From a virus, in the IMG/VR virus record IMGVR_UViG_3300034072_000477, positions 1-39,719 of that record: a DNA stretch of 39,719 bases; one strand, given 5' to 3'. Positions 6,897-15,551 of the stretch are shown here, one piece after another (the first letter of the stretch is position 1; each line of letters begins with the position of its first letter). Below the pieces are notes generated by a model that did no database searches, was not told the origin of the DNA, and worked only from the letters and a program-made list of their open reading frames with translations. A program made the translations under genes and the position numbers.

Positions 6897-7465
6897 GATT
6901 TGCCTCCGAGTGCATCAGCGAGCTTCTTGCCGAGCGACTGTTTCTTCGGCTTCTCGGTCACTTCCGTGCCCTGTTGCTCGCCCTTTTCCTTCTTCGGACT
7001 GGCCTGGCGCTTGGTGGCGCCTGCTTTGCGGGGAGGGTACTGCACCACCTTGGTGTAAACGATGATGACCTCACGCAGCACTGCCGTAAAAATCAGGACA
7101 TTGGACGAATCCTTGTCCTGGCTGGTGCGGATCGAGGTGCAGACCATGTTCTCGTACAGCTTGAGGCCGGTCTGCACCGTGAAGGGTTCGGCGGTGCGCT
7201 GCAGCTCGGTCAGCAGCTCATAGGCGCGTTTCGAGCGACCGGTGTCGGAGGCGAAGGCATCGTCCGAAAAAAAAGCCAGCGGGGTATCCGATACGCCTGC
7301 CGAAATGGTCAGGCGCAGCGGATTCATGTAGGCATGATCGGACACCTTGACGCCCGTCTCGACGGGGTTGTCGGTCACCTCAAGGTCTGATTCGTGGGTT
7401 TCCTCAAACACCGCATCGAACACCAGACCGCCCATGGAGCGAATGATCGTTACCTGCTCACTCAT
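6893..7465 (-). CDS. Dit-like tail/baseplate initiator protein
   Basis: A 190-aa protein with an N-terminal Dit-like domain (about 1-135; GGLVFDAVFEETHESDLEVTDNPVETG, then SDHAYMNPLRLTISAGVSD). The C-terminal tail of about 50 residues is basic and Lys/Gln-rich, and probably disordered. Proteins of this kind form the ring joining tail tube and baseplate hub. The start overlaps the tape-measure stop (ATGA), and the stop overlaps the plug start. Confidence 0.75.
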   Translation of the reverse strand: MSEQVTIIRSMGGLVFDAVFEETHESDLEVTDNPVETGVKVSDHAYMNPLRLTISAGVSDTPLAFFSDDAFASDTGRSKRAYELLTELQRTAEPFTVQTGLKLYENMVCTSIRTSQDKDSSNVLIFTAVLREVIIVYTKVVQYPPRKAGATKRQASPKKEKGEQQGTEVTEKPKKQSLGKKLADALGGKS

Positions 7466-9294
7466 AGGGCCACCGCCGACTGTCCGTTACGCACGGTCTG
7501 CTTGTTCATCCGATCAAGCTCGGCGCGCACCGCCTCGCCGGCCTTCGTCGGATCAGGGCTGTTGATGGTGATGGGTGCCGTGATCTGCGTCGTCTGCGTG
7601 GTCGTCGAGTTGCTGCTGTTACTGACCCCGGCCGACCCGATGACGCCGCCCCTGCTTGCCCAAGGCGTGCTCTCGTAGCGGCCGGCACCAGCAGAGCGCA
7701 CCGCTGGCGCCTGGGACACTGCAGCCGGTATCGAGCCATTACCGGACAGACCGAGCAAGCGACCAACCGCGCTCACGGCACCAGTCACCATATCGACGAA
7801 GCGCATGACACGCGCGGTCACGGCATCGATGACACTGGCCACCACGTCGAACCCGCTCTTGATGCCGCCGAAGAACGAGGTGAACACATCCGCCAGCCAA
7901 GTGCCCGCCTCGATCAAGGCAGCAACGGCCGAAACCAGGCCGCCGGCGATGAAACCAATAAGCCGTGCGATTACCGGGATCACGGCAGCGAGGATGTATC
8001 CCCAGCCGATGAAAACGGTGCGAATGACAGGCCACAACAGGCTGACCACGGTACTGGCGAGCTGCCAAATCGATGCGGCGAGTTCAGACACCGGGCCTTG
8101 TAGCGTCTCCCACTGCTCCTGCCAGAAATCGACTAGCGCGCCGACGAATTGCTCAATCGTCTGGATGAACCCGAGCAACATCGGGAACTGCTCGACCAGA
8201 CCGCCAAGCACCGAGTCATTGCCTTCTTTCCAGTTGGCGTAGTCATCGATCAGCAGGCCCAAGGCCAGGATGATGGCGCCAATGACAGCCGGGACGACAA
8301 GCGCAGTCGCGTTGAATGCCGCCATGCGAAGCGTCAGCAACCGGACCGCGCCGGCCAACTGCGTGACGAAGCCATACGCCTGAAGGGACAGGAACGCACC
8401 CAGGGCGGCGGCGGCAAGGTAGGTCACGACGCGGAACTGAGACAGCCACACGACCGCCTCCTTGAGGCTGCCAACAAGGCGAACGACCCAATCCCACATC
8501 GTCCCGATGACGGCAGAGACGACCTTGATCGTGCCGGCGATAGACGACTTGACCAATTGAGCATTGACAAGCAACCACTCACGCGTGCTGTCCACAACGG
8601 CCGTCACTGCAGGCATGAAGCCGACAGCGATAGTCTTGCCGACGGCGCCGACCAGAAACTTGGTGCGGTCCAGGCTATCGTTCAGCGCCCCTGCTTTCTC
8701 GGCGTCCTCGGCACTGACAACACCGAACAGACGGGCCTCTTTACGCAGCGCTTCGATGGCATCGGTGCCCTTGTTGAGGAGCGGCACAAGGGAGGCGTCG
8801 ATCCCCAGCTTTTCTGCGAGAGTCGTTTGCTCAGGGCGAGACAACCCGACGAACTTGTCGGCAACCTCGGTAAGCACCTGGTCGAACGACTTGACCGAGC
8901 CGTCGGCATTCTTTGCCGACATACCCAGCTTTTCGAACGTCTTGGCGCCGCGGCCTATGCCGAGCACGGCCTCGCCGACCGTTCGATTCACGCCAGCAAT
9001 CGAGTTCTTCACTGCGTCGAGGCTGGAGCCTTCCAGCTGGGCGGCATAGCCAAGCTCCTGCGCTGCGACGATGGATGCATCGTGCAGCGCTGTGAAGTCG
9101 GCCAACTCGTCGATGCCCGCGGCGACCCTGGTCACGAACAATCCGATGGCACCGGCGGCACCGGTGAAAAGCGTGCCTATGGTGGCGGCGCTCTCGCGCA
9201 GCTCGTCGGTCTTGTGCTTGAACTCTTCCAGCTTCTCGGTATTGACCTCGAAGCCAAGGCCGACGAGGAAGCTCTCGATGACGTTGGCTGCCAT
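7462..9294 (-). CDS. Tail tape measure protein
   Basis: A 610-aa protein with the composition expected of a tape measure: a helical N-terminus (EKLEEFKHKTDELRES), many Ala/Val-rich helices, several hydrophobic segments (for example VVTYLAAAALGAFLSLQ and VVPAVIGAIILALGLLIDDY) and a low-complexity Ser/Thr/Gln stretch near the C-terminus. It sets tail length and is expelled with the DNA. It is the longest late gene, directly after the tail chaperones, which is the usual position. At 610 aa it predicts a fairly short tail. Confidence 0.85.
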   Translation of the reverse strand: MAANVIESFLVGLGFEVNTEKLEEFKHKTDELRESAATIGTLFTGAAGAIGLFVTRVAAGIDELADFTALHDASIVAAQELGYAAQLEGSSLDAVKNSIAGVNRTVGEAVLGIGRGAKTFEKLGMSAKNADGSVKSFDQVLTEVADKFVGLSRPEQTTLAEKLGIDASLVPLLNKGTDAIEALRKEARLFGVVSAEDAEKAGALNDSLDRTKFLVGAVGKTIAVGFMPAVTAVVDSTREWLLVNAQLVKSSIAGTIKVVSAVIGTMWDWVVRLVGSLKEAVVWLSQFRVVTYLAAAALGAFLSLQAYGFVTQLAGAVRLLTLRMAAFNATALVVPAVIGAIILALGLLIDDYANWKEGNDSVLGGLVEQFPMLLGFIQTIEQFVGALVDFWQEQWETLQGPVSELAASIWQLASTVVSLLWPVIRTVFIGWGYILAAVIPVIARLIGFIAGGLVSAVAALIEAGTWLADVFTSFFGGIKSGFDVVASVIDAVTARVMRFVDMVTGAVSAVGRLLGLSGNGSIPAAVSQAPAVRSAGAGRYESTPWASRGGVIGSAGVSNSSNSTTTQTTQITAPITINSPDPTKAGEAVRAELDRMNKQTVRNGQSAVAL

Positions 9295-9297
9295 GAG

Positions 9298-9453
9298 TTA
9301 TGTCCCTTCTTGTGGTGCTGCCTTGAACCGGCGGTGATACTCGGCCTCTTCATCCATCGCTTCATGGAAGTCCGCCAGGTCGTTGATGGTGTACGTCCCA
9401 TCACGCAGTTCCCGCAGAGTGCATAAGGGCGGGTCCCGCATGACTGGGCGCAT
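9298..9453 (-). CDS. Second tail assembly chaperone frame (DUF6889-like, 51 aa or frameshift extension)
   Basis: The frame ending at 9298 reads MRPVMRDPPLCTLRELRDG then YTINDLADFHEAMDEEAEYH, a pattern seen in small tail proteins encoded between the tail chaperone and the tape measure. Counted from the only in-frame ATG (9453) it is 51 aa, but no Shine-Dalgarno precedes that ATG. The same frame stays open upstream and runs into the end of the 135-aa chaperone, one base back (-1). It may therefore be made by -1 frameshifting at the A-rich CAAAAG (9501-9506) rather than by separate initiation. It ends three bases before the tape measure start. Confidence 0.6.
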   Translation of the reverse strand: MRPVMRDPPLCTLRELRDGTYTINDLADFHEAMDEEAEYHRRFKAAPQEGT

Positions 9454-9488
9454 CAAGTACCAGTTGATGTTGGCGGACTCGATCAGCT

Positions 9489-9896
9489 CTACACCGCCAG
9501 CTTTTGGCGGAGAGAATCGAAGAGGCCTTCGGGCAAAAAATCGCTGAAGTTGTAGGCCAGGCCAGCGACAAAAACCTTGTACATGGCGCCGGGCTTGCCC
9601 ACAAACGTGGCGTTCATGTCGACCCGCACGCCTTCGCAGTTGGTGTACTTGAACACCGAATTCATCGCGGCCTTGAGGTCGGCAGAGTTCATTTTCGACA
9701 GCATCAGGGCGATTGCAGCAGTGCCGGCTTGCTCTGCGTCGGCCTCGGTACCACCGGTTTTCTTGGGGTCCATGAATGCCTTGAACAGCGGCTCACCCAC
9801 CACCTTGGCGACGGCCACATGCACGTCGATGGCTTCCTCCGGAGGGATGAAGCCGAACGAGAACGTACGGCCGTCGATTACCTTGGTCTTTTCCAT
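9489..9896 (-). CDS. Tail assembly chaperone
   Basis: A 135-aa protein between the tail tube and tape-measure genes. It is largely helical, with a beta N-terminus (MEKTKVIDGRTFSFGFIPPEEAI) that fits tail assembly chaperones of DUF3277/DUF3383 myophages. It probably coats the tape measure during tail assembly. A GAGG Shine-Dalgarno lies before the start. See the following small frame for a possible -1 frameshift product. Confidence 0.7.
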   Translation of the reverse strand: MEKTKVIDGRTFSFGFIPPEEAIDVHVAVAKVVGEPLFKAFMDPKKTGGTEADAEQAGTAAIALMLSKMNSADLKAAMNSVFKYTNCEGVRVDMNATFVGKPGAMYKVFVAGLAYNFSDFLPEGLFDSLRQKLAV

Positions 9897-9908
9897 GCGC
9901 TACCTCGC

Positions 9909-10376
9909 TTAGTTGAAGATGGCGGCTGCGCCAGTCAGGATGCCGACCAGGGCCGGGTCACCGAGCAGCATGTCGAGACGTTCGACCACAACCGTCCATT
10001 CCTGATCGTTGGCCTGCGTGCCACGAGACAGCTCTGGCGGGCGCTTGATGTAGCCAACCGTGCCGGTGGCGAGGTCGTTGCGATACGAGTCCTGGAACAG
10101 GCAGTTGACCGGGACGAAGGTCTTGGCACCGCCCTCCTGTAGGGCACAAAGGCCCATCAGGTACTTGTTCGCACTGGAGGTCTGCTGCAGCTTGAATGTG
10201 AACGTGCCCGACTTGTCGGCCGAAATGCTGACGACCATGTCACCGCCTGCGCCCATCTTGTGCGAGGCCGAATCGTTGAGACGCGAAATCTTGATAGCGT
10301 CGTCGCCTTCCGCCCAGCCGGTGATTTCGACACCGTTGATCAGCATCACCGTGTTTTGAAACGAATAAACCTTCAT
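9909..10376 (-). CDS. Tail tube protein (DUF3277)
   Basis: A 155-aa inner tail tube subunit. The N-terminal YSFQNTVMLINGVEITGWAEGDD and the SHKMGAGGDMVVSISADKSG segment are characteristic of the DUF3277 family, the partner of DUF3383 sheaths. It follows the sheath gene directly and has a good AAGGAG Shine-Dalgarno. Confidence 0.88.
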   Translation of the reverse strand: MKVYSFQNTVMLINGVEITGWAEGDDAIKISRLNDSASHKMGAGGDMVVSISADKSGTFTFKLQQTSSANKYLMGLCALQEGGAKTFVPVNCLFQDSYRNDLATGTVGYIKRPPELSRGTQANDQEWTVVVERLDMLLGDPALVGILTGAAAIFN

Positions 10377-10405
10377 GTCAGATTACTCCTTGGGCTATAT
10401 GCCGA

Positions 10406-11878
10406 TTAGCGTTCGAAGGTGACGGTGATGTCGGCGAAATGGATAGCGCCGGCACCCTTGGCGATGACCTGGATCGGCGGCGCCTTGCGGGCCTCACGGT
10501 CGGATTGGTTCTGCTCGGCAACCGGCTGCGCGTAGACGTAGAAGCCCTTGGGCAGGTAGTCCCCCGAGCGCACCTCGCCGAGATCCATACCATTCCACTG
10601 ACCCGGAGCCAGCAGGCCGTTGTTGACGCCCTCCTGCATGGCCTTCTCGACCTGCTGAACCAGCGATGCCACACCCTTGTCGGTCTGCGGAACCTTGGTA
10701 GGGCGGGTATAGAGGTAGCCGAACACGTTGGTCTCGATAGCGTTTTGCAGCCAGTCGAGGCCATGGCGCTCGTCGAAGAACTTGCCGCTCGACATCACGC
10801 CTTCGGCCAGCATCGCGCTGTCACCGAAGTAGGTGTAGTAGTTGCAGTTCTTGGCCACCAGCGCCAGACGTTGCGACTCGGTGATCGAGATCGGCGACGT
10901 ACCCGGCAGCACCTTGAACTTGAGGGTGATGGTCGAGTTCTGTTCGTTGAAGTTGACCGTGAAAGCGCGCGCGATGGCCGAAACGATCTGATAGGGGTCA
11001 TTGCTGTCCCAGATCATCACCGTGCGGTCATACATGTTCGACTTCATGAAGGAGCAGATGTCGGTATCTGCGGCCTGGTCGAGCACGTTGCTGTCGGCAG
11101 TGGTGAATCCGAAGATCTTGGTGCGTGCCTCAGCCCATGCAGCAGCATCCTTGATGTCGTCGTTGTCGACTTCCTTGGTAAAGGTGAAGCCGTACCAGGA
11201 CGGATCGTAGTCCTGCAGCGCGTCCAAGCTGTCGGCGATGGTTTCTGCCTCGACACCGGCGCTCTTGATGCCAAGGTCGGCAGCACGAGAGCCGAGCAGC
11301 GCGCCGATGTCAGTAGCGCCACCCATACCGGTGGGAGCGGTGGTGTAGTCGACCGTCGAGGCTGCGCCGGTGGTGCCGCTGCGGATGATGAAACGGGTGC
11401 CTTCGAACACGCAGGTGCTGCCCGGCGAGGCCGTATTGAGTGCGGTCTGAATGGTGGAAGCCACGGCGTTCAGATTCGCAGCCGCAGAGAAGTCGAGGCC
11501 GGTGACCTGTTCGTTCACGCCATCGATCTTGATGTCGAAGCCGCCATTGTCGATGGCTTGCCAGTCAGCGATGTCCTTCTCGTAGTTCACCGAGCCAAGC
11601 AGTTCGCCTGCTGCTGCGGTACCGAAGCGGCGGCCGATGGCAATTTCCGTCGGGCGCGGAGCTTGGCTGAAAAACACTTGCGCGGCTTTGTACTCCTCGT
11701 CGGTGCTCTGGAAGTCGGCAGCGACGCCGTCCATGTCCGAATAGAAGCGGATGCGATTGCCGACCGGAAGGCGGGCGCTGTTGCCAACGATCAGCAGCAG
11801 ACCGAATCCCTTACGCTTCGGGAAGGTCGGGCTCGCCAGAATGTTGACCTTGACAACCTTGTTGACGGGGATGGTCAT
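10406..11878 (-). CDS. Tail sheath protein (DUF3383)
   Basis: A 490-aa contractile sheath subunit of the DUF3383 family. It has N-terminal VVKVNILASPTFPKRKGFG, central FYSDMDGVAADF and SWYGFTFT segments, and C-terminal IHFADITVTFER. Its presence makes this a contractile-tailed (myovirus-type) phage. The start overlaps the upstream stop by four bases and a GAGG Shine-Dalgarno precedes it. Confidence 0.9.
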   Translation of the reverse strand: MTIPVNKVVKVNILASPTFPKRKGFGLLLIVGNSARLPVGNRIRFYSDMDGVAADFQSTDEEYKAAQVFFSQAPRPTEIAIGRRFGTAAAGELLGSVNYEKDIADWQAIDNGGFDIKIDGVNEQVTGLDFSAAANLNAVASTIQTALNTASPGSTCVFEGTRFIIRSGTTGAASTVDYTTAPTGMGGATDIGALLGSRAADLGIKSAGVEAETIADSLDALQDYDPSWYGFTFTKEVDNDDIKDAAAWAEARTKIFGFTTADSNVLDQAADTDICSFMKSNMYDRTVMIWDSNDPYQIVSAIARAFTVNFNEQNSTITLKFKVLPGTSPISITESQRLALVAKNCNYYTYFGDSAMLAEGVMSSGKFFDERHGLDWLQNAIETNVFGYLYTRPTKVPQTDKGVASLVQQVEKAMQEGVNNGLLAPGQWNGMDLGEVRSGDYLPKGFYVYAQPVAEQNQSDREARKAPPIQVIAKGAGAIHFADITVTFER

Positions 11879-12411
11879 GGTGCTGTTACCTCACTTGAAG
11901 ATGTGGATGAATCGACGGTCGTCTCAATCGGGAACGTGCCGTATGTCGGCACGATGTCGGTTTCGACAGCCATAACGTGAAACTCAAGATCGATCTGAGC
12001 GCGCTGCTCCCAATCGGCATCGATCACTGCCGTCAGGTCTTTTGCTGGTGATGCCCGGATAAACCCCAGGCCGAGTGCCTGCATCTTCTCGGCAGAGCTG
12101 GAGAACGAAAGGCGCGTCGGCAACCGTTCCGCCAAGGTCTGGGCGCCCTTCCTGAAGAACTGAACCGACGCTGTAAAACGCCGCTGCCCAGCGATGCTTT
12201 CCACCACGTTGTTGGATGGTGCCGCCTCGCTCGCAAGCAGGCGGTCGTCCTCGCCGGTCGAGTCAACAACCGTGATCAGGACAGTGCCGAAGGGTTCGTC
12301 CTTCTTGCCGGTCGGCGCCTGCTGGTTTGCTGGCCGAATGGAGTTCTCAGGCAAGCCCATGACATCACGGATCAGCTTGCGCACTACCTTGTTGAGATCG
12401 TCGACGGTCAT
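11875..12411 (-). CDS. Tail terminator / neck protein
   Basis: A 178-aa protein (MTVDDLNKVVRKLIRDVMGL..) resembling phage neck/tail-terminator proteins in size, in its mixed alpha-beta pattern (FTASVQFFRKGAQTLAERL) and in position before the sheath. The start chosen is the ATG at 12411, which overlaps the preceding stop. The frame stays open upstream but lies inside the previous gene. The C-terminus ends in a Ser/Thr-rich tail. Confidence 0.65.
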   Translation of the reverse strand: MTVDDLNKVVRKLIRDVMGLPENSIRPANQQAPTGKKDEPFGTVLITVVDSTGEDDRLLASEAAPSNNVVESIAGQRRFTASVQFFRKGAQTLAERLPTRLSFSSSAEKMQALGLGFIRASPAKDLTAVIDADWEQRAQIDLEFHVMAVETDIVPTYGTFPIETTVDSSTSSSEVTAP

Positions 12412-12764
12412 GCTGCAATTCCCTCCGCGATCACCTGCCAGAAGCCAAAGTCCACCCATGGCTTGCGCGCCATGACACGGTAGACGGCGCCACGCCACAG
12501 GATGAGGTCACTGCGCTTGGTGTCTGTGTCGTCAATGCGCAGCTCCTGCCCGCAATAGACACTGATCCAGTTGCTTGGCCTCGTCCCCTCTGGCGCGAGC
12601 TTGAGCACATCGTCGGCCTTGGCCGGCTGAATGATCCCTACCATGTTGATGACTTCGGGCGGCCCCTGAATCCACTCGCCCTCGTCAAAGCTACCGCTCG
12701 GGCGCCGCACCTGAAATGGCTGGCAGAAGTCCGGGTCATCCATCAGTTCGGCGACGTCAATCAC
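12408..12764 (-). CDS. Head-tail connector protein (head-closure-like)
   Basis: A 118-aa beta-rich protein (FCQPFQVRRPSGSFDEGEWI.., LILWRGAVYRVMARKPW). Position and size match head-closure or adaptor proteins found between the gp10-like gene and the tail terminator. The family name is not certain. Confidence 0.55.
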   Translation of the reverse strand: MIDVAELMDDPDFCQPFQVRRPSGSFDEGEWIQGPPEVINMVGIIQPAKADDVLKLAPEGTRPSNWISVYCGQELRIDDTDTKRSDLILWRGAVYRVMARKPWVDFGFWQVIAEGIAA

Positions 12765-13239
12765 TATTGCCTCCCAATTCCCACTGGATGCTCTGGATCA
12801 GCTGCCCGCTGTCGATCAGCGGCGCCGAGCTGCCCTTTCGCTTCACCGTTGCCGGCTTGAGCGGTGCGAAATTGCCTGCCCGTATGGTTTCCTGAACGTC
12901 GCCGGCGGCCATGGCGCCAAGCTGGCCCAGGGCCTCCTCGACCGTCAGTTCGCCGCGGACGACCCTGACCAGGTTGATTCGGTTCAGCCGCACATACTTC
13001 TCTCGGTTGCGCTGGATCGAGACACGCAGAAAGGGGCGCTCGGGAATCCCCTGTTTTGGCGACCCGTATTCATGGACAGCAGCCACCATGGCGACGGCCG
13101 TCCCGTTTTCCTCGTTGCCAACGCCGCGAGGAACGCCGACATTGACCCGACGCTCGCCAACGAGGCGCTGCCGCAGCTCGTCGAGCTTTCGCATATCGAC
13201 ATCCTTGATCAGCTTGGATGTGAATACGGGTGCGCTCAT
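12757..13239 (-). CDS. HK97 gp10-like neck/tail completion protein
   Basis: A 160-aa protein starting at the ATG overlapping the DUF4054 stop. Typical gp10-like features are NVGVPRGV..VAAVHEYGSP..IPERPFLRVSI and the C-terminal LKPATVKRKGSSAPLIDSGQLIQSIQWEL. It acts at the head-tail interface or in tail completion. A longer upstream reading frame exists but lies inside the preceding gene and lacks family features. Confidence 0.8.
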   Translation of the reverse strand: MSAPVFTSKLIKDVDMRKLDELRQRLVGERRVNVGVPRGVGNEENGTAVAMVAAVHEYGSPKQGIPERPFLRVSIQRNREKYVRLNRINLVRVVRGELTVEEALGQLGAMAAGDVQETIRAGNFAPLKPATVKRKGSSAPLIDSGQLIQSIQWELGGNSD

Positions 13240-13601
13240 ACCGCGACGGCGCCCATGCCGACCATGCGGGCCAGCCGGCTGTATTGCTGACCGTAGTAGG
13301 TGCGCAGATAGGGGTTGTCGGCCTGCCGATTCAGCAAGCCGCTGTCCTTCGTGACCTGAACGTCGCCGACCTTCTTCGACAGGATGTCGTTGGTCAGCGC
13401 CTTGGCGCCGCCACCCTGCGCTGTCTGGACATTCGCCAGTGCCAGCTCGTGAGCGACCCAATAGGCGACCCCGTCCGCGTAGAGGCCACCCCAGCGGGAA
13501 ACGTCGAAGTGCGGTGCGGAGCGTTCAATGAACAGCTGCACTCTGGCATCTGTGACGGCCGCAAACTCGGGGAAAAGCCCTTTGAACTCGGACGGGGTCA
13601 T
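13236..13601 (-). CDS. DUF4054 head-tail connector
   Basis: A 121-aa protein of the DUF4054 family: FKGLFPEFAAVTDARVQLFIERSAPHFD at the N-terminus, YWVAHELAL in the middle and LRTYYGQQYSRLARM at the C-terminus. Members are adaptor proteins docking to the portal ring. It is encoded just after the small gene that follows the capsid. Confidence 0.8.
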   Translation of the reverse strand: MTPSEFKGLFPEFAAVTDARVQLFIERSAPHFDVSRWGGLYADGVAYWVAHELALANVQTAQGGGAKALTNDILSKKVGDVQVTKDSGLLNRQADNPYLRTYYGQQYSRLARMVGMGAVAV

Positions 13602-13607
13602 GCTGGT

Positions 13608-13883
13608 TTACTCCTTCTTGGCTTCGGCCTTCTTCGGGGCGTCCGGCTTGCCTACACGCAGCCACTCCTCATCGAAGTAGTGTTTGGCGACGGTGTGCTT
13701 GCGGGCGGCTTCGACGAAGGAATCGTCGGTCTCGACTTCGCCGTACACCAGAGCGCTCTTGTCCTCCGGGTTTTGGCGCGCCGCCGGAACGGTCACGCTC
13801 ACCGGCAGGCCGTCCTTTTCGATGGGCGGCAGGTTGATGGTGATGTCGTGCTCGCGGGTGTTCTTGAGGATGATCTTTGCCAT
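13608..13883 (-). CDS. Small structural-module protein, unknown function (91 aa)
   Basis: A 91-aa protein beginning MAKIILKNTREHDITINLPP. Its C-terminus is very Lys/Glu-rich and probably disordered. The start at 13883 has an AGGAG Shine-Dalgarno and excludes an upstream extension. The position between capsid and connector genes suggests a head decoration or assembly role, but no family is recognised with certainty. Confidence 0.65.
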   Translation of the reverse strand: MAKIILKNTREHDITINLPPIEKDGLPVSVTVPAARQNPEDKSALVYGEVETDDSFVEAARKHTVAKHYFDEEWLRVGKPDAPKKAEAKKE

Positions 13884-13914
13884 GCTGTGTGTCTCCTGAA
13901 TACAGAAATGAATA

Positions 13915-13940
13915 ACGGGCACCCCCGAAGAGGTGCCCGT
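13915..13940 (-). terminator. Hairpin 3' of the capsid gene
   Basis: Arms ACGGGCACC and GGTGCCCGT pair perfectly around an 8-base loop, 23 bases after the capsid stop codon. The following T-run on the minus strand is weak (TTATT). It may be a partial terminator or a stabiliser of the abundant capsid mRNA. Confidence 0.55.
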
Positions 13941-13962
13941 TTGGTTGTCGGCTGACAGCCGG

Positions 13963-15006
13963 TTAGATGCCGTCCATGTAGTAGGCCGACTTCGGGTAGC
14001 GGAATTCCACGCCCGAGTACTTGTACTCGCCCGGCACTTGCACAGACAGACCGATCAGCTGCGGAGCCAGGAAGCGGAGTGCCAGCGGGACGTGCATCAC
14101 GAGGCGGGTATCCGATTTCACGTAGCCCATCATGCGGCGGGTGCCGCCTGCGCCAGCGTTGTCCAGACCGAAGCCGGGCACAAAGTTGATGTCCTGGCCA
14201 CGCTCGACCTTGGCGACGTTGTTTTCCTTCACGTACTGCAGGATCGTCTTGTCGCTGTTGTCGCTGCGCGAGGTGCTGGCGATGTAGGCATAGGCGCCCG
14301 GCGAGATCACGATGTCGGTGACCTGATCGTTGTAGGCAGTGTTCTGCCAGATGTTCAGGATCAGAGTGTTGATGTCCGACAGGATCTGAGCCGGGGTTTT
14401 CGGCCCGGTCTGCCATGCACCGACGGGGGCATTGCCCTGCGGCACATTGGCATTGTTGAACAGGCCGGTGATGCCGGACGTGGTTTCGCCGTACAGGCCC
14501 ACGTCGTTCATGTGGCGGCGGAAGCCTTCGACGGCAGCGGCCAGCTTGCGCTCGTTGATCGGACGGCGCAGGAAGGCGGTGCGGCGCAGCTCTTCCTGGT
14601 TGTAGTCATAGCCGATGTTGCCGTTCATGACGGGGAACGACTTGTCGGCATAGGCGACATCGACCAGGTTGATGTCCTTACCCTTCGAGCTGGTTCGCTT
14701 GCCACGGCCGGCGTAGTCGTAGATCTCGTAGCGGATGCTGTCGGCGTACTCGCCGGCCTCATAACTGATCGGGATCAGGCGCTCGTACTGCATCGGCTGG
14801 TACTGGCGCTCGAAAATTTGATTTTCGGTGTAGGCCAGTTGCGAGACGAGGAAGGCAAGCGCTTCCTGCGCGTCGCGGGCGGTGCGGGACGAGTCGCCCG
14901 CGATGATGCTGCCCAGCTGCGGCGACAGGGCCGAGAACTGGTTAAAGCGGGCCTCATCAACCGCAACTACGCGGCCATCGCCCAGGGTGATTTTCTTGAC
15001 AGGCAT
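13963..15006 (-). CDS. Major capsid protein (DUF2184)
   Basis: A 347-aa capsid protein. The start at 15006 (MPVKKITLGDGRVVAVDEARF) has an AAGGAA Shine-Dalgarno and lies after a terminator-like hairpin, so the longer upstream frame is rejected. Features of the DUF2184 capsid family include the E-loop-like region YIPISYEAGEYAD..RYEIYDYAGRG, the ERKLAAAVEGFRRHMND segment and the C-terminal HVPLALRFLAPQLIGLSVQVPGE. A flanking hairpin on each side suggests separate control of its dosage. Confidence 0.88.
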   Translation of the reverse strand: MPVKKITLGDGRVVAVDEARFNQFSALSPQLGSIIAGDSSRTARDAQEALAFLVSQLAYTENQIFERQYQPMQYERLIPISYEAGEYADSIRYEIYDYAGRGKRTSSKGKDINLVDVAYADKSFPVMNGNIGYDYNQEELRRTAFLRRPINERKLAAAVEGFRRHMNDVGLYGETTSGITGLFNNANVPQGNAPVGAWQTGPKTPAQILSDINTLILNIWQNTAYNDQVTDIVISPGAYAYIASTSRSDNSDKTILQYVKENNVAKVERGQDINFVPGFGLDNAGAGGTRRMMGYVKSDTRLVMHVPLALRFLAPQLIGLSVQVPGEYKYSGVEFRYPKSAYYMDGI

Positions 15007-15024
15007 GATGTTCCTTTCTGGAAT

Positions 15025-15048
15025 GAAAAAGCCGCCCGTAGGCGGCTT
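15025..15048 (-). terminator. Rho-independent terminator/attenuator between cement and capsid genes
   Basis: On the minus strand AAGCCGCC-TACG-GGCGGCTT is followed by TTTC, giving five T in a row. It is a compact 8-bp GC-rich stem with a tetraloop. It lies between two co-directional structural genes, so complete termination would cut off capsid expression. Read-through or Q-type antitermination is expected. Confidence 0.7.
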
Positions 15049-15068
15049 CATGCGGTGGCGATGACTGC

Positions 15069-15551
15069 TTAGTTGACGATGCGGACGATGCCGACTTGGC
15101 CGGCAGCCGTGGTGGTTTCCCACACGGCGCCCGGGATGGCGACGCGGCCAGCGCCGGCAGCACCGCCGGTGACGCCGCCGATCTTGCCGTTCTGGGCAGT
15201 GATGCTCAGGGCTTGATCGCCGCGGGTGACGTTCTCGTAGGCCACGACATAGATGTTGCCGTTGCGCAGCACAGCAACGCTGTCGCGCTGGGCATAGTTC
15301 ACGTTGTTGCTCGCGTCAGCCGGGCGGATTGCGTTGCGCACCGAGATACCGATCAGCTTGTCGCCGTCGGCAGTCGGGGCCTTGCAGGTGTCGTCAGCAG
15401 CGGAGCGGGCAACAGCCACGCCGAAGTCGATGGCGACGGCCTGGTCGTTGGTGCGAGACATGATGTGCGGATCGTTCATATCCACGATTTCACCGGCATA
15501 GCCGACTTCGCGGAGGCGACCGCCGTAGGTGCTCAGGTCAGGTTTGGACAT
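15069..15551 (-). CDS. Capsid cement / decoration protein (gp24-like)
   Basis: A 160-aa protein beginning MSKPDLSTYGGRLREVGYAGEI, followed by NDPHIMSRTND and beta-rich sequence. The order protease, cement, capsid and the pattern YAGEIVD..TCKAP..IGISVRNAI fit structural cement proteins that stabilise the capsid. AGGAG Shine-Dalgarno. Confidence 0.75.
   Translation of the reverse strand: MSKPDLSTYGGRLREVGYAGEIVDMNDPHIMSRTNDQAVAIDFGVAVARSAADDTCKAPTADGDKLIGISVRNAIRPADASNNVNYAQRDSVAVLRNGNIYVVAYENVTRGDQALSITAQNGKIGGVTGGAAGAGRVAIPGAVWETTTAAGQVGIVRIVN

Noticed and set aside
8149-9426. 425-codon plus-strand frame opposite the tape measure gene
   Set aside because: Antisense to a well-placed tape measure protein, with no family features and no ribosome binding site.
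10439-11980. 513-codon plus-strand frame opposite the tail sheath gene
   Set aside because: Antisense to DUF3383 sheath; composition is that of a mirror frame of a GC-rich gene.
13933-15072. 379-codon plus-strand frame opposite the capsid gene
   Set aside because: Antisense to the DUF2184 capsid; spans the hairpins and no promoter or start signal is seen.
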